From Streptomyces endophytica (lineage in GTDB: Bacteria > Actinomycetota > Actinomycetes > Streptomycetales > Streptomycetaceae): 64,000 nucleotides of DNA. A program made the translations under genes and the position numbers. Numbering within the stretch: position 1 is the first letter of the stretch; every line of letters begins with the position of its first letter. The stretch covers positions 2,418,001 to 2,482,000 of the forward strand of contig NZ_CP110636.1 in NCBI RefSeq assembly GCF_026153355.1, written 5' to 3'. Of the stretch, positions 29,829 to 39,082 are shown one piece after another. The notes under the pieces were generated by a model. The model was not told the DNA's origin and did not search any database. It saw only the letters and a list, made by a program, of their open reading frames with translations.

Positions 29829-29846
29829 GGGGTTTTCCCCACCCCG
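29829..29846 (-). promoter_or_regulatory. Shared kinase-upstream motif, copy B
   Basis: The same 18 bases as copy A, here extended to the palindrome GTGGGG-TTTT-CCCCAC (29827-29842). At 59 bases before the second kinase start it would overlap or border the promoter. Confidence 0.6.
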
Positions 29847-29997
29847 CGTGCCGGACGGCGGGCCGGGCGACGGGTCGCCCCGCGGCTCGTGCGGCGGACC
29901 TTCCCGCAGGTCATCGGCACGACGTGGGGAGCGAGCGGGAAGGCGACCCGATCCGCGACCCGGTACGGGGCGTTGGTGCAGGTTGATGCCGGTCTCG

Positions 29998-30041
29998 TTA
30001 TCCACAGCGGTGGACACGGCGCGCCGGCGGGACCTTATTGT
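29998..30041 (+). promoter_or_regulatory. Promoter of the EccD-like gene with adjoining DnaA-box 9-mer
   Basis: TGGACA (30011-30016) and TATTGT (30036-30041) are 19 bases apart; the start would be near 30048, 20 bases before the GTG codon. The perfect DnaA-box sequence TTATCCACA (29998-30006) lies directly upstream of the -35. Confidence 0.45.
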
Positions 30042-30067
30042 GTGGCGATGCACAACGGGAGGGGCGA

Positions 30068-31222
30068 GTGGCGATGGCGCGGGGCGACGACGGCCTGGTA
30101 GTGACGCCGGAATCCGCCGTACGGCAGCCGGCTGACGCGGCGCCGCACACCACCGGCACGGTGGCCGCCTCCCTCGACGTCCGCGGCTGGGGTTGGGGCG
30201 ACCGCAGCAGGACGTGGACGGCGGCGACGTCGAGCGTGCTGCTCGCGGCGGTCGCCGGAGTCTGGGCGCACAGCTGGTTCGGGGACGGTGCCGCCCTGGT
30301 GGCCGGTATCGCCGCCGTCGTGGCCGCCGGGGCCGGAGCGGCCGTCGGTGCGCTCGCCGGGAGGGACGGACAGCGCGCCCCGGGTGCCGTACGGAGCGGG
30401 CAGCACGCCCCCGCGGCCGCCCTGTTGCTGCTCGGCGGCACCCTCGGGGTCACCGCCGCCTGGCAGGCCGCCCCTGGTGGCGGCGCCCGGCTCGCCGCCG
30501 TCGGCCTCACCGCCGCGGCCGTGCTCGCGCTCCTCGGACTCTGCACGGCCGCGGGCCGCGCCGCCCTGACGGGCGCCGCGTCGGTCGCGCTCGCGGTCGG
30601 CGCGTGGGAGCTGGGGCTGGCGCTGACCACCCCCGCCCGTACGGGAGTTGCGCTCGCCTTCGTCTCCGTACTGGTCCTCGGATACCTCCCCCGGCTCGCC
30701 CTGATGACGGCAGGGCTGACCCGGCTCGACGACCAGCGCTCCGGCGGCACCCCGGTCAGCCGCCACCAGGTGGGGGCCGCCCTCGGCGGCGCACACCGGG
30801 AGCTCTCCCTGGCCACGGTGGCGACGGCCGTCTCGGCGGGCGCGGGCGGGGTGCTCGCGGTGCAGACCCCCGGCCTGTGGACGGTGCTCGCAGCGCTGCT
30901 GCTGAGCGTCGTGCTGTGCTCGCGGGCGCGGGCGTACCCCCTGGCGGTGGAGGTCGTCGCGCTGCTCGCGGCCGGCCTCGCGACAGCCGTCCGGCTGATC
31001 CTGCTCTGGGCCACCGACGGCGGCGCCCCGGCGTTCGCGCTGGCCGCCCTCGGAGTGCTGGCGGTGCTGCCCGCCGTGGTCCCGGCGATACGGGTGCCGG
31101 AGCCGCTGCGCACCCGGCTGCGGCGCTGGCTGGACCTGGTCGAGTCGGTGAGCGTGGCGGCACTCATCCCGGTGGCCCTGGGCGCCTTCGGGCTCTACGG
31201 CCTCCTCTTCGGCGCGTCCTGA
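30068..31222 (+). CDS. EccD-like type VII secretion integral membrane protein (no ubiquitin-like domain)
   Basis: A 384-residue, very hydrophobic protein with about 11 helices, beginning near residue 55 (SSVLLAAVAGVWAHSWF) and ending FGLYGLLFGAS. The number of helices and the loop LGYLPRLALMTAGLTRLDDQ after helix 6 fit EccD, the 11-helix ring of the ESX/type VII secretion channel. The YukD/ubiquitin-like domain normally at the N-terminus is missing; only ~50 hydrophilic residues precede helix 1. GTG 30068 follows GGGAGGGG. It is followed 17 bases later by an EspI-like ATPase, the same neighbours as in mycobacterial ESX-1, but no EccB, EccC, EccE, mycosin or WXG100 gene is in this window. Confidence 0.72.
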   Translation: MAMARGDDGLVVTPESAVRQPADAAPHTTGTVAASLDVRGWGWGDRSRTWTAATSSVLLAAVAGVWAHSWFGDGAALVAGIAAVVAAGAGAAVGALAGRDGQRAPGAVRSGQHAPAAALLLLGGTLGVTAAWQAAPGGGARLAAVGLTAAAVLALLGLCTAAGRAALTGAASVALAVGAWELGLALTTPARTGVALAFVSVLVLGYLPRLALMTAGLTRLDDQRSGGTPVSRHQVGAALGGAHRELSLATVATAVSAGAGGVLAVQTPGLWTVLAALLLSVVLCSRARAYPLAVEVVALLAAGLATAVRLILLWATDGGAPAFALAALGVLAVLPAVVPAIRVPEPLRTRLRRWLDLVESVSVAALIPVALGAFGLYGLLFGAS

Positions 31223-31239
31223 CCCGGAGGGATGACGGC

Positions 31240-33795
31240 ATGTCGGCTTCGGGAGCGCCTACGGGCGGGCCTATGGGCGGGCCCACGGGGACGCTGGGGG
31301 ATGCGGGTGCGGGGGCGGACGGTCGCCCGCGGACGGATGCGCGTGCGGGAGCGGATGCGGGCTTGCGGACGGATGCGGGCACGTATCAGGGGACGGGGGC
31401 ACGGAGAGCCGGGGGAGCTGGGGGAGCGGGGGAGTACGGGGCCGGGACCGGATGGGAAGCAGGAGGGGACGTGGACGCGGTGACGAGGAGGGACGGGGCT
31501 GCGGGGGCGGGTAACGACGCCCTTCCGGCGGCCGGTTCCGGGCCGGCGGCTGGGTCCGGGCTGACGGCTGAATCCGGGCCGGTGGCTGAGTCCGGGCTGA
31601 TGGCGGAACAGCGGCCGGGGCAGAGCCAGGCGACTGCTGGCGGTCAGATGCCGAACGCTGGGCAGATGCCGAGCGGCGGACAGGCGTCGAACGGTGGTCA
31701 GGCGTCCAGCGGCGGTCAGATGCCGAACGACGGACAGATGCAGTTCGGCGGGCAGATGCAGTTCGGTGGCCAGGAGCCGGCCCGTGTCCAGGAGCCGGCC
31801 CGTGTCCAGGAGTCAGCCGGTGGCCAGGAGTCGGCCGGTGGCCAGGGGCCGGCCGGCGGGCAGGGATCGGCCGGGTGGCAGGTGTCGGGCGCCGCGGGTG
31901 CCGGGCCGATGCCGGCGCCGGCGCAGCCCGCCGTCCCCCTGGCGCAGCCCGCTGTCACCCTGGCGCAGCCCGCCGTCATCCCCTCGGCAGCCCCGGCGTC
32001 CCCGCAGGTACCCAGCGCACTCTCACAGGCACCCACCGCACCCCCGCAGGCGTCTGTGCCGGGGCCGATGCCGGCGGCCGGGGCGCTGGCCGCGCCGCCC
32101 GTCTACACCCCCACCCCCGTCCCAAGCCCCGCACCCACCTTCGCCCCCACCACCGACCAGGCCCCGGCTTCCGCGCCCGCGCCCGCTCCCGCGCCTGGCC
32201 GATACGGCCGGCCGGGGCCCGGGCTGCCGGCGCGGACGCCGGTCTCCGTGCCGCTGCTGCCGCCCGAACTGGCCGACGGCGGGCCGCGGCCGCGCCGTGG
32301 CGACCCGCTGGCCCGGCGTGCGGGCCGCGCGCTGCGCCGGGTGTTCGCCTCGTCCCCCGCCGCCGAGACGGCCGCCGTCACACAGGCCGCCCACGCCATC
32401 CAGCAGCCGGTGACGACCGGTCGGCAGATAGCCGTGTCGAGCATCCGTGGCGGCGCCGGCAAGTCCACCGTCGCCGCCCTCCTGGCGCTCACCTACGCCC
32501 ACTACCGGCCCGACCCCGTGCTCGCCGTGGAGGCCGACCCGGCGCTCGGCACGCTGCCGCACCGCCTGGGCGCCCGCGAGGTGCGCTGGTCCGGGACGGA
32601 CCTGGCACAGATCGTCGATCCGTCGATGCTGATCACCGACCTGACCGGCTATCTGCTGCCGTTCGCGGGCGGCGGCTGGCTGCTGCCCGGCAGCCAGGGC
32701 TCCATCGGCGCCCGCCTGGACCTCGACACCTACCGCATCGTGATGACCTCCCTGCGCCGGCACTTCGCGGCCACGGTGGTGGACTGCGAGACGCTGCCCG
32801 CCGAGGTGGCGCGGACGGCGCTGGTGACGACGCAGGCGCGGATACTGGTCACCCCGGCGACCCCGGAGGGCGTCGCGGCCACCCGTTCCGTACTCAACTG
32901 GGTCGGCGGGCTGCACCCCGGCCTGCTGCCCACCACGGTTGTCGTGCTCACGCACTCCTCGCCCGACAGCGGCGTCGACGTGCGCAAGGCCGCCGACCAC
33001 CTCGGAGCCGGTGGCGCGGCGGTGCTGCCGTTGCCGTACGACCGCCATCTGGCGGCCGGCGGCGCCATCCGCACCGAGCTGCTCGGGGAGCGGACCCGGG
33101 AGGCGGCGGCCCGGATCGCGGCCGAGGCGATGGACCGCGCGGTCTCCCGGGACCCGGTACGCCGACAGCACCAGGCCCGGCAGCCGGCCCACCAGCCGAG
33201 CCAGCCCGCCCACCAGCCGAGCCAGCCGGCCCACCAGCCCAGCCAGCCCGCCCATCAGCCCGCCCACCAGCCGAGCCACCCGGGCCAGCGGGCACAGCAG
33301 CCTGCCCACCAGCCGGGCCACCCGGACCACCAGCCGGGCCAGCAGCCGCAGCCGCAGCCGCAGAACGGGCAGCCGCAGCAGCCACAACCGCATCAGCCGC
33401 CAAGGGCACCTCACACCCAAGAGACACCGCAGGCCCACCAGGCATCCCACGCCCACCAGGCACCGCAGGCCCACCAGGCATCCCACGCCCACCAGGCGTC
33501 GCAGACCCACCAGGCGTCGCAGATCCAACACGCACCGCAGGCCCACCAGGCACCTCAAGCCCAACAGATGCCTCACCCGCATCCGGCGCCGTCTCAGCCG
33601 CAGCAAGCATCCCCGCCCCATCAACCGCCCCCGATGTACGCACCCCCGGCAGCGCCACCGGCCCAAGCCCCAGCCCCAGCCCAAGCCCAGGCCCAAGCTC
33701 AACCCCAGGCCCCGGCCGCAGCACCGGGTCCCGCTCCGGCGGCTCCCCCCGGCCCCGACCACCGCAGCCCCTTCGACGGCGGTCCGATCCGCTGA
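31240..33795 (+). CDS. EspI/MinD-like P-loop ATPase with long low-complexity tails
   Basis: An 851-residue protein. Residues 1-390 are low complexity (Gly/Gln/Met repeats, an AQPAV repeat, then Pro/Ala). A SIMIBI/MinD-type ATPase follows at about 390-640, with deviant Walker A SSIRGGAGKSTVAALLAL, VLAVEADPALGTLP and ATVVDCETLPAE. Residues 650-851 are a His/Gln/Pro-rich repeat tail (HQPSQPA, HQASHA units). A proline-rich head on a MinD-like ATPase next to EccD is the EspI pattern of ESX-1 loci, where it modulates secretion. Three other frames are open through the tails, a GC artefact. ATG 31240 has GGAGGG upstream. The C-terminal tail is unusual. Confidence 0.75.
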   Translation: MSASGAPTGGPMGGPTGTLGDAGAGADGRPRTDARAGADAGLRTDAGTYQGTGARRAGGAGGAGEYGAGTGWEAGGDVDAVTRRDGAAGAGNDALPAAGSGPAAGSGLTAESGPVAESGLMAEQRPGQSQATAGGQMPNAGQMPSGGQASNGGQASSGGQMPNDGQMQFGGQMQFGGQEPARVQEPARVQESAGGQESAGGQGPAGGQGSAGWQVSGAAGAGPMPAPAQPAVPLAQPAVTLAQPAVIPSAAPASPQVPSALSQAPTAPPQASVPGPMPAAGALAAPPVYTPTPVPSPAPTFAPTTDQAPASAPAPAPAPGRYGRPGPGLPARTPVSVPLLPPELADGGPRPRRGDPLARRAGRALRRVFASSPAAETAAVTQAAHAIQQPVTTGRQIAVSSIRGGAGKSTVAALLALTYAHYRPDPVLAVEADPALGTLPHRLGAREVRWSGTDLAQIVDPSMLITDLTGYLLPFAGGGWLLPGSQGSIGARLDLDTYRIVMTSLRRHFAATVVDCETLPAEVARTALVTTQARILVTPATPEGVAATRSVLNWVGGLHPGLLPTTVVVLTHSSPDSGVDVRKAADHLGAGGAAVLPLPYDRHLAAGGAIRTELLGERTREAAARIAAEAMDRAVSRDPVRRQHQARQPAHQPSQPAHQPSQPAHQPSQPAHQPAHQPSHPGQRAQQPAHQPGHPDHQPGQQPQPQPQNGQPQQPQPHQPPRAPHTQETPQAHQASHAHQAPQAHQASHAHQASQTHQASQIQHAPQAHQAPQAQQMPHPHPAPSQPQQASPPHQPPPMYAPPAAPPAQAPAPAQAQAQAQPQAPAAAPGPAPAAPPGPDHRSPFDGGPIR
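31636..31983 (+). repeat. Coding repeats in the N-terminal tail of the EspI-like ATPase
   Basis: A GGQ-(M/A/E)-(P/S) repeat covers 31636-31872, and three 21-base units encoding AQPAV(P/T/I)L-type heptapeptides follow at 31921-31983. Confidence 0.8.
33175..33580 (+). repeat. Coding His/Gln/Pro repeats in the C-terminal tail of the EspI-like ATPase
   Basis: Near-identical 21-base units (HQPSQPA) at about 33175-33310 and 30-base units (QAHQASHAHQ type) at about 33424-33575. They keep the frame, so copy changes would alter length without breaking the protein. Confidence 0.8.
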
Positions 33796-34060
33796 TCGGG
33801 ATCATCACCCGCGGCTTCGCCCTCCGAAGGCGTGGGCCCCGTGGACGCCCCGTTCGTCCGCTCCGTGAGACGGCTTCTGAGACAACCGGGCCCGCCGTCT
33901 ACGCTGCCAGCCGCCCAGGTAGGGCGAAGTACGGACAAGCTCACCGTCCGCGACGACGCGGCTTCTCGGGGCAGGCCGACCAGGGCCTAGACTCCGGTTC
34001 GTACAGATCACAAATCGTCGAAGTCGTTGAACAAGCGCAGTCAGGGAGCGAGGGGCGGAC

Positions 34061-34462
34061 GTGCCGGACGCGACCGTACGCACCACCGTCGCCGCGGACT
34101 ACTTCCAGGGCTACTCGGTCGTCGGGATCATCGCCGTAATCGGTGTGCTCTTCGTCGCCGTCGCCTTCGGGGCCGGGCGGCTGCTGCGGCCTGTCGTACC
34201 GACGCCCGAGAAGATGCTGACGTACGAGTGCGGCGTGGACCCGGTCGGCGAGGGCTGGGCGCACACCCAGGTCCGCTACTACGTCTACGCCTTCCTCTAC
34301 GTCATCTTCGCCGTCGACTCGATCTTCCTGTTCCCCTGGGCGACGGTCTTCGCCGCCCCCGGTTTCGGCGGCGCGACGCTCGTGGAGATGTTCATCTTCC
34401 TCGGCTTCCTCACCGTCGGCCTGCTCTACGCATGGAAGAAGGGCGTCCTGGAATGGACGTGA
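34061..34462 (+). CDS. nuoA: NADH-quinone oxidoreductase subunit A, second copy
   Basis: First gene of the second nuo module. The 133-residue, three-helix protein has [35 protein letters not shown], close to the conserved loop and second helix of NuoA with its Cys and acidic residues. GTG 34061 follows GGAGCGAGGGG. A TAGACT at 33988-33993 may be a -10 box. The gap 33796-34060 holds no gene. It overlaps nuoB by 10 bases. Confidence 0.94.
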   Translation: MPDATVRTTVAADYFQGYSVVGIIAVIGVLFVAVAFGAGRLLRPVVPTPEKMLTYECGVDPVGEGWAHTQVRYYVYAFLYVIFAVDSIFLFPWATVFAAPGFGGATLVEMFIFLGFLTVGLLYAWKKGVLEWT

Positions 34463-35094
34463 CCCCCGCCGCCAACAGCTCCGCGGCCGCGGCCGGGGGC
34501 GCCGCACCGGAATTCCTCCCGGAGCCGCGCCGCCTGGGCACCCTGGCCCGGCTCGCGCCCGAACCGATGAAGGTGGTCCTCAACTGGGGCCGCCGCTACA
34601 GCCTGTGGGTCTTCAACTTCGGGCTGGCCTGCTGCGCGATCGAGTTCATCGCCGCCTCCATGGCGCGCCACGACTTCATCCGCCTCGGGGTGATCCCGTT
34701 CGCGCCCGGCCCGCGCCAGGCCGACCTGATGGTCGTCTCCGGCACGGTGACGGACAAGATGGCCCCGGCCGTCAAGCGCCTCTACGAGCAGATGCCCGAG
34801 CCCAAGTACGTCATCTCCTTCGGCGCCTGCTCCAACTGCGGCGGCCCCTACTGGGACTCGTACTCGGTCACCAAGGGCGTCGACCAGATCATCCCGGTCG
34901 ACGTGTACGTGCCGGGCTGCCCGCCGCGGCCGGAGGCGCTGCTCCAGGGCATCCTCAAGCTGCAGGAGAAGATCGCGCGCGAGTCCCTGGGGGAGCGGTA
35001 CGCACAAGGCGGCGCGGCCCGGCCTTCGGCGGCCGCTCTGCGTAGCGGCCTGGTGACGCCGCCCGCGCCGGCGCCCGCGGGGGAGGAGCCCTGA
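34453..35094 (+). CDS. nuoB: NADH-quinone oxidoreductase subunit B, second copy
   Basis: Carries cluster N2, the electron donor to quinone. The 213-residue protein keeps all four ligands: the adjacent Cys60-Cys61 in GLACCAIEF, Cys126 in [14 protein letters not shown] and Cys156 in [12 protein letters not shown]. About 20 extra residues precede the conserved core and ~35 follow it. ATG 34453 overlaps nuoA; a GTG at 34459 is possible. Intact ligands argue that this second complex is functional even though no NuoD partner is encoded in the module. Confidence 0.95.
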   Translation: MDVTPAANSSAAAAGGAAPEFLPEPRRLGTLARLAPEPMKVVLNWGRRYSLWVFNFGLACCAIEFIAASMARHDFIRLGVIPFAPGPRQADLMVVSGTVTDKMAPAVKRLYEQMPEPKYVISFGACSNCGGPYWDSYSVTKGVDQIIPVDVYVPGCPPRPEALLQGILKLQEKIARESLGERYAQGGAARPSAAALRSGLVTPPAPAPAGEEP

Positions 35095-36536
35095 TGAGCG
35101 ACCAGCCCCAGCGGCCCGACCAGCCCCAGCGGCCCGATCAGCCTCAGCGGCCCGACCGGGCCCAGCAGCCCGATCAGCCCCAGCCGGCTGACCAGTCCGA
35201 GCAGCAGCCCGAGGCCGTCGCGCCGGTCGAGTCCGTGGAGTCCGTCGGCTCGGCCGACCCCTCCGACTCCTCCGGTTCCGCCGAACCCGTGGAACCCGTT
35301 GAGCCGGTCGTCGGGTGGCTGCCGCGGCCCGCGAGCGAGATCTTCGGCGCCGGCGCCACCGCGGAGCTGGCGTACGACCTGCTGACCGTCGACGTCCCGG
35401 TCGACGGCTGGCTCACCGCGCTGACCGCCGCCCGGGACGACCTCGGCTGCCGCTACTTCGACTGGCTCAGCGCCGTGGACGAGCCCGGCACCGGCTTCCG
35501 TATCTGCGCGCACCTCGCGGACGTCGCCCGCCCGGGCACCGTCCACCGCCTGGTCGTGCGGACCACGGTGCCGCACGACGCGGCCACGCTGCCCACCGCC
35601 GTCGGCGTGTACGCGGGCGCGGGCTGGCACGAGCGGGAGACGCACGAGATGTTCGGCGTCGACTTCACCGGCCACCCCCATCTCGTCCCGCTGCTCCTCC
35701 CGGAGGGCTTCGAGGGCCACCCGCTGCGCAAGGACTTCGTGCTGGCGGCCCGGGTGGCCAAGGCGTGGCCGGGGGCCAAGGAGCCGGGCGAATCGGAGCA
35801 CGGCGGGCCCAAGCGCCGGCAGATGCTGCCGCCGGGCGTTCCCGACCCGAACGAGTGGGGTCCGCTGAAGGGCCAGCTGCCGCCCGCGCCGGCACGTCCG
35901 GCACGGGGTGCGCGGGCGGCCGGCGGCGCGGCGGGCGAGCGTCCGGCGCGGCGTACGCGGTCGGTGAGTGCGGGCTCGGCCAGCCAGCAGGCGGCCCAGG
36001 CCGCGCCGTCCGGGGCTTCCGCGGCCCCGGAGGCAGCGGAAGCACCGGCGGCTCCGGCGCGCGCCGAGCGGCCGGCCCGCCGTACCCGGTCCGCGAGCCA
36101 GGGTTCGGCCAGCCAGCAGCAGCCGGCGGAACCGGCAGCGCCCCCGGCGACCACCGAACCATCGGCGACCACCGAGCCTCCGGCGAACGTCCAACGTCCG
36201 GCGAAGGTCGAACCTCCGGCGAACACCAAGGCACCCGAGGCACCCGAGGCACCCGAGGCACCCGAGGCTCCGGCGGCCCCGCGCTCCTCCGACGCACCGT
36301 GGCACCACGCCCGCCCGGCCTTCGACGAGCCGCAGAAGCAGGCCGAGCCCGAGCCCAAGCGGGAGCCGGAGCCGGAAGCCAAGCCCGAGCCGCAGGCCAA
36401 GCCCGAGCCCGAGCCGCAGGCCGAGCCCGAGCCGCGGCAGAAGCCCGAGCCCGCCCCCGAGGCGCAGGCCGAGTCCGAGCCCGCCCCCGAGACGCAGCCG
36501 CAGAACCACGACCCGGCAGGAGGCGACACCCCATGA
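35094..36536 (+). CDS. nuoC: NADH-quinone oxidoreductase subunit C, second copy, with long disordered tails
   Basis: The conserved 30-kDa subunit domain spans about residues 75-225: [40 protein letters not shown] and [12 protein letters not shown]. It is not fused to NuoD. The N-terminal ~70 residues are DQPQRP repeats and acidic Ser/Glu runs. The C-terminal ~230 residues are Pro/Ala/Glu-rich repeats, making it 480 residues where actinobacterial NuoC is usually near 240. The ATG overlaps the nuoB stop (TGATG), and the stop overlaps the nuoH ATG. The tails may act as tethers or docking arms (inference). Confidence 0.93.
   Translation: MSDQPQRPDQPQRPDQPQRPDRAQQPDQPQPADQSEQQPEAVAPVESVESVGSADPSDSSGSAEPVEPVEPVVGWLPRPASEIFGAGATAELAYDLLTVDVPVDGWLTALTAARDDLGCRYFDWLSAVDEPGTGFRICAHLADVARPGTVHRLVVRTTVPHDAATLPTAVGVYAGAGWHERETHEMFGVDFTGHPHLVPLLLPEGFEGHPLRKDFVLAARVAKAWPGAKEPGESEHGGPKRRQMLPPGVPDPNEWGPLKGQLPPAPARPARGARAAGGAAGERPARRTRSVSAGSASQQAAQAAPSGASAAPEAAEAPAAPARAERPARRTRSASQGSASQQQPAEPAAPPATTEPSATTEPPANVQRPAKVEPPANTKAPEAPEAPEAPEAPAAPRSSDAPWHHARPAFDEPQKQAEPEPKREPEPEAKPEPQAKPEPEPQAEPEPRQKPEPAPEAQAESEPAPETQPQNHDPAGGDTP
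35100..35171 (+). repeat. 18-bp coding tandem repeat at the start of nuoC2
   Basis: Four 18-base units encode D-Q-P-Q-R-P type hexapeptides; the first two are identical (35100-35117, 35118-35135) and the last two diverged. Confidence 0.85.
36231..36266 (+). repeat. 9-bp coding tandem repeat in the nuoC2 tail
   Basis: GCACCCGAG is repeated four times without mismatch and encodes Ala-Pro-Glu; further imperfect units flank it. Confidence 0.9.
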
Positions 36537-37501
36537 GCGACGCGCTCGACATCGCGCTGCGCCTCATCGCCGTCTTCGTCGTGTTCCTGGTGTTCCCGCT
36601 GGTCATCGGGCAGACCGAGCACAAGGTCATGGCCCATATGCAGGGCCGGCTCGGTCCGATGTACGCGGGCGGGTTCCACGGCTGGGCGCAGCTGGTCGCC
36701 GACGGCGTGAAGTTCGCGCAGAAGGAAGACATCGTGCCGGCCGGCGCCGACCGGCGGATCTTCCAGCTCGCCCCGGCCGTCGCCCTGCTGCCGTACCTCC
36801 TGGTCCTGGTCGCCATCCCGATAGGGCCGCACAACGCCGTCGGGCAGGCCCTGGACGCGGGCATCTTCTTCGTCCTCGCCGTCATGGGCGTCGGCGTGCT
36901 CGGCTCGCTGATGGCCGGCTGGGCCTCGGCGAACAAGTTCTCGCTGCTCGGCGCCCTGCGGACGGCCGCGCAGCTGCTCGCGTACGAGCTGCCGATGCTG
37001 CTCGCCGCGGCCTCCGTCGCGATGGCGGCCGGCACGCTCTCACTGCCCGGCATCGTCGAGGCGTTCCACTGGTGGTGGGTGCCGTGGCAGATCGTCGGCG
37101 GCCTGGTGTTCTTCACCGCGGGCCTCGCCGAGCTGCAGCGGCCGCCGTTCGACATGCCGGTCGCCGACTCGGAGATCATCTTCGGTGCGTACACCGAGTA
37201 CACCGGCCTGCGGTTCGCCCTCTTCCTGCTCGCCGAATACGCGGGCATCGTCGTCCTCTGCGCGCTGACCTCGGTGCTCTTCCTGGGTGGCTGGCACGGC
37301 CCGTTCGGCGCCGACGGCCTGGGCTGGCTGTGGACGCTGCTGAAGACCGCGCTGCTCGCCTTCGGCGTCATCTGGCTGCGGGTCACCTACCCGCGGCTGC
37401 GCGAGGACCAGCTGCAGAAGCTCGCCTGGACGGTGCTCATCCCGCTCGCGCTCGCCCAGATCGCCGTCACCGGCGTCGTCAAGGTGGTGATCTCGTCATG
37501 A
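36533..37501 (+). CDS. nuoH: NADH-quinone oxidoreductase subunit H, second copy
   Basis: A 322-residue membrane protein with about eight helices. It has the NuoH/HyfC-family signature [21 protein letters not shown] after helix 1 and [18 protein letters not shown] in the quinone-facing loop. Compared with the first copy in this window, that loop has lost the PESEGDL acidic pattern (VADSEI instead), and the short C-terminus lacks the proline-rich tail. ATGA overlaps occur at both ends. The altered loop may mean a different quinone pocket or coupling behaviour (inference). Confidence 0.95.
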   Translation: MSDALDIALRLIAVFVVFLVFPLVIGQTEHKVMAHMQGRLGPMYAGGFHGWAQLVADGVKFAQKEDIVPAGADRRIFQLAPAVALLPYLLVLVAIPIGPHNAVGQALDAGIFFVLAVMGVGVLGSLMAGWASANKFSLLGALRTAAQLLAYELPMLLAAASVAMAAGTLSLPGIVEAFHWWWVPWQIVGGLVFFTAGLAELQRPPFDMPVADSEIIFGAYTEYTGLRFALFLLAEYAGIVVLCALTSVLFLGGWHGPFGADGLGWLWTLLKTALLAFGVIWLRVTYPRLREDQLQKLAWTVLIPLALAQIAVTGVVKVVISS

Positions 37502-38088
37502 GCTTCCCCGGTTCCGGTCTCGCCAAGGGCCTGGCCGTCACCCTGCGGACGATGACGAAGCGTTCCGTCACCGCGCAGTACCCGGACGTCCAGCCCGACC
37601 TCGCGCCGCGCACCCGCGGCGTCATCGGGCTGTTCGAGGAGAACTGCACGGTCTGCATGCTGTGCGCCCGCGAGTGCCCCGACTGGTGCATCTACATCGA
37701 CTCCCACAAGGAGACCGTGCCGCCGGCCGCGCCCGGGGGCCGTGAGCGCAGCCGGAACGTGCTCGACCGCTTCGCCATCGACTTCGCGCTGTGCATGTAC
37801 TGCGGGATCTGCATCGAGGTCTGCCCCTTCGACGCGCTCTTCTGGTCACCGGAGTTCGAGTACGCCGAGACGGACATCCGTGACCTCACCCACGAGCGCG
37901 ACAAGCTCCGCGAGTGGATGTGGACGGTGCCCGAGCCGCCGGCGCTCGACCCGGCGGCCGAGGAGCCCAAGGAGATCGCCGCCGCCCGTAAGGCCGCGGA
38001 CAAACTCGCCGCCCAGCAGGCGGCCGAGGCCGCGGCGCAGCACGAGAACCAGAACGAGAACCCGAACACCGAGGAGGAGGGGACGTGA
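37498..38088 (+). CDS. nuoI: NADH-quinone oxidoreductase subunit I, second copy
   Basis: A 196-residue ferredoxin-like subunit with two [4Fe-4S] motifs, [12 protein letters not shown] (Cys50/53/56/60) and [12 protein letters not shown] (Cys99/102/105/109), plus one extra cysteine at 64 (DWCIYI). The C-terminal ~45 residues are Ala/Gln/Glu/Asn-rich. It is clearly diverged from the first nuoI in this window. Start overlaps nuoH2 (ATGA), stop overlaps nuoJ2 (GTGA). Confidence 0.95.
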   Translation: MSFPGSGLAKGLAVTLRTMTKRSVTAQYPDVQPDLAPRTRGVIGLFEENCTVCMLCARECPDWCIYIDSHKETVPPAAPGGRERSRNVLDRFAIDFALCMYCGICIEVCPFDALFWSPEFEYAETDIRDLTHERDKLREWMWTVPEPPALDPAAEEPKEIAAARKAADKLAAQQAAEAAAQHENQNENPNTEEEGT

Positions 38089-38714
38089 CGCTCGCCGCCA
38101 CGGCCGCCGGGCACGGCTTCCTGTCGCCCACCGGCGTCGAGATCGCGTTCCTGCTCGTCGGCATCGGCACCCTGGGGGCGGCCGTCATCACCGTCACCAC
38201 CCGGCAGCTGGTGCACGCCGCCCTCTGGCTGGTCGTCGCGCTCGGCGGGGTCGCGGTCGAATACCTCCTGCTCACGGCCGAGTTCATCGCCTGGGTGCAG
38301 GTGCTCATCTACGTCGGTTCCGTGGTCGTCCTGCTGCTCTTCGGGCTGATGCTGACCAAGGCGCCCATCGGGCACTCCCCGGACGCCGATTCCGGCAACC
38401 GCTGGGCCGCGCTCGTGGTCGCGCTCGCCGCGGCCGCCGCCCTGGTCTGGGTCGTCGTCGACGCCTTCCGCGCCACCTGGATCGACTTCGGCGGGGCCGT
38501 CCAGGGCTCCACCGAGGCCTCGGGGCGCAGCCTCTTCCAGTACTGGGTGCTGCCCTTCGAAGCGCTGTCCGTGCTGCTGCTCGCCGCGCTCGTCGGGGCG
38601 ATCGTGCTGTCCCGCAGGGGCGGTGAGGGCAGGGCCCCGGCGGCCGCCCTGAAGGACGGCGCGGCCCGCGTCTTCGCAGCCCCCGCCACCGCCCCACGAG
38701 AGGAGCAGCGCTGA
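38085..38714 (+). CDS. nuoJ: NADH-quinone oxidoreductase subunit J, second copy
   Basis: A 209-residue protein with five helices, including the family stretch [21 protein letters not shown]. It is close to the usual bacterial length and lacks the 115-residue tail of the first copy. GTG 38085 overlaps the nuoI2 stop; the nuoK2 ATG overlaps its TGA (TGATG). Confidence 0.94.
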   Translation: MTLAATAAGHGFLSPTGVEIAFLLVGIGTLGAAVITVTTRQLVHAALWLVVALGGVAVEYLLLTAEFIAWVQVLIYVGSVVVLLLFGLMLTKAPIGHSPDADSGNRWAALVVALAAAAALVWVVVDAFRATWIDFGGAVQGSTEASGRSLFQYWVLPFEALSVLLLAALVGAIVLSRRGGEGRAPAAALKDGAARVFAAPATAPREEQR

Positions 38715-39082
38715 TGCACCTCGCCTATCCGGCCGTCCTCGCCGTCCTCCTCTTCTGCACCGGTCTGTACGGCGTGCTCGCCCGCCGCAACGCGATCCTG
38801 GTGCTGATGTCCGTCGAGCTGATGCTCAACGCCGTCAACCTCAACCTCGTCGCCTTCGACGTCTGGCTGCGCGACACCCTGCACGCGGGCCAGGCGCTCA
38901 CCCTCTTCACCATCGCCATCGCCGCCGCCGAGATCGGCATCGGCCTGGCGATCGTGCTGCTCGTCTACCGCAACCGCGGCAGCTCCGACATCGACCGGCT
39001 CCGTGACCTCGCCGAGCGGCCGGACGGCACCGACGCCGACGGGACCCCGCAGCCGGACACCAAGGCGGAGGCCACCGCGTGA
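38714..39082 (+). CDS. nuoK: NADH-quinone oxidoreductase subunit K, second copy
   Basis: A 122-residue three-helix protein with [20 protein letters not shown] and its membrane glutamate, and [17 protein letters not shown] with the second glutamate. About 25 extra hydrophilic residues end the protein. It overlaps nuoJ2 (TGATG) and nuoL2 (GTGA). Confidence 0.95.
   Translation: MHLAYPAVLAVLLFCTGLYGVLARRNAILVLMSVELMLNAVNLNLVAFDVWLRDTLHAGQALTLFTIAIAAAEIGIGLAIVLLVYRNRGSSDIDRLRDLAERPDGTDADGTPQPDTKAEATA

Noticed and set aside
33175-33580. CRISPR-like array
   Set aside because: Repeats are contiguous, in frame and coding, without unique spacers or cas genes.
37498-38088. NuoI2 as a free ferredoxin or formate hydrogenlyase subunit
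   Set aside because: Overlapping order nuoA-B-C-H-I-J-K-L-M-N and close match to NuoI favour a complex I subunit; no hydrogenase large subunit is nearby.
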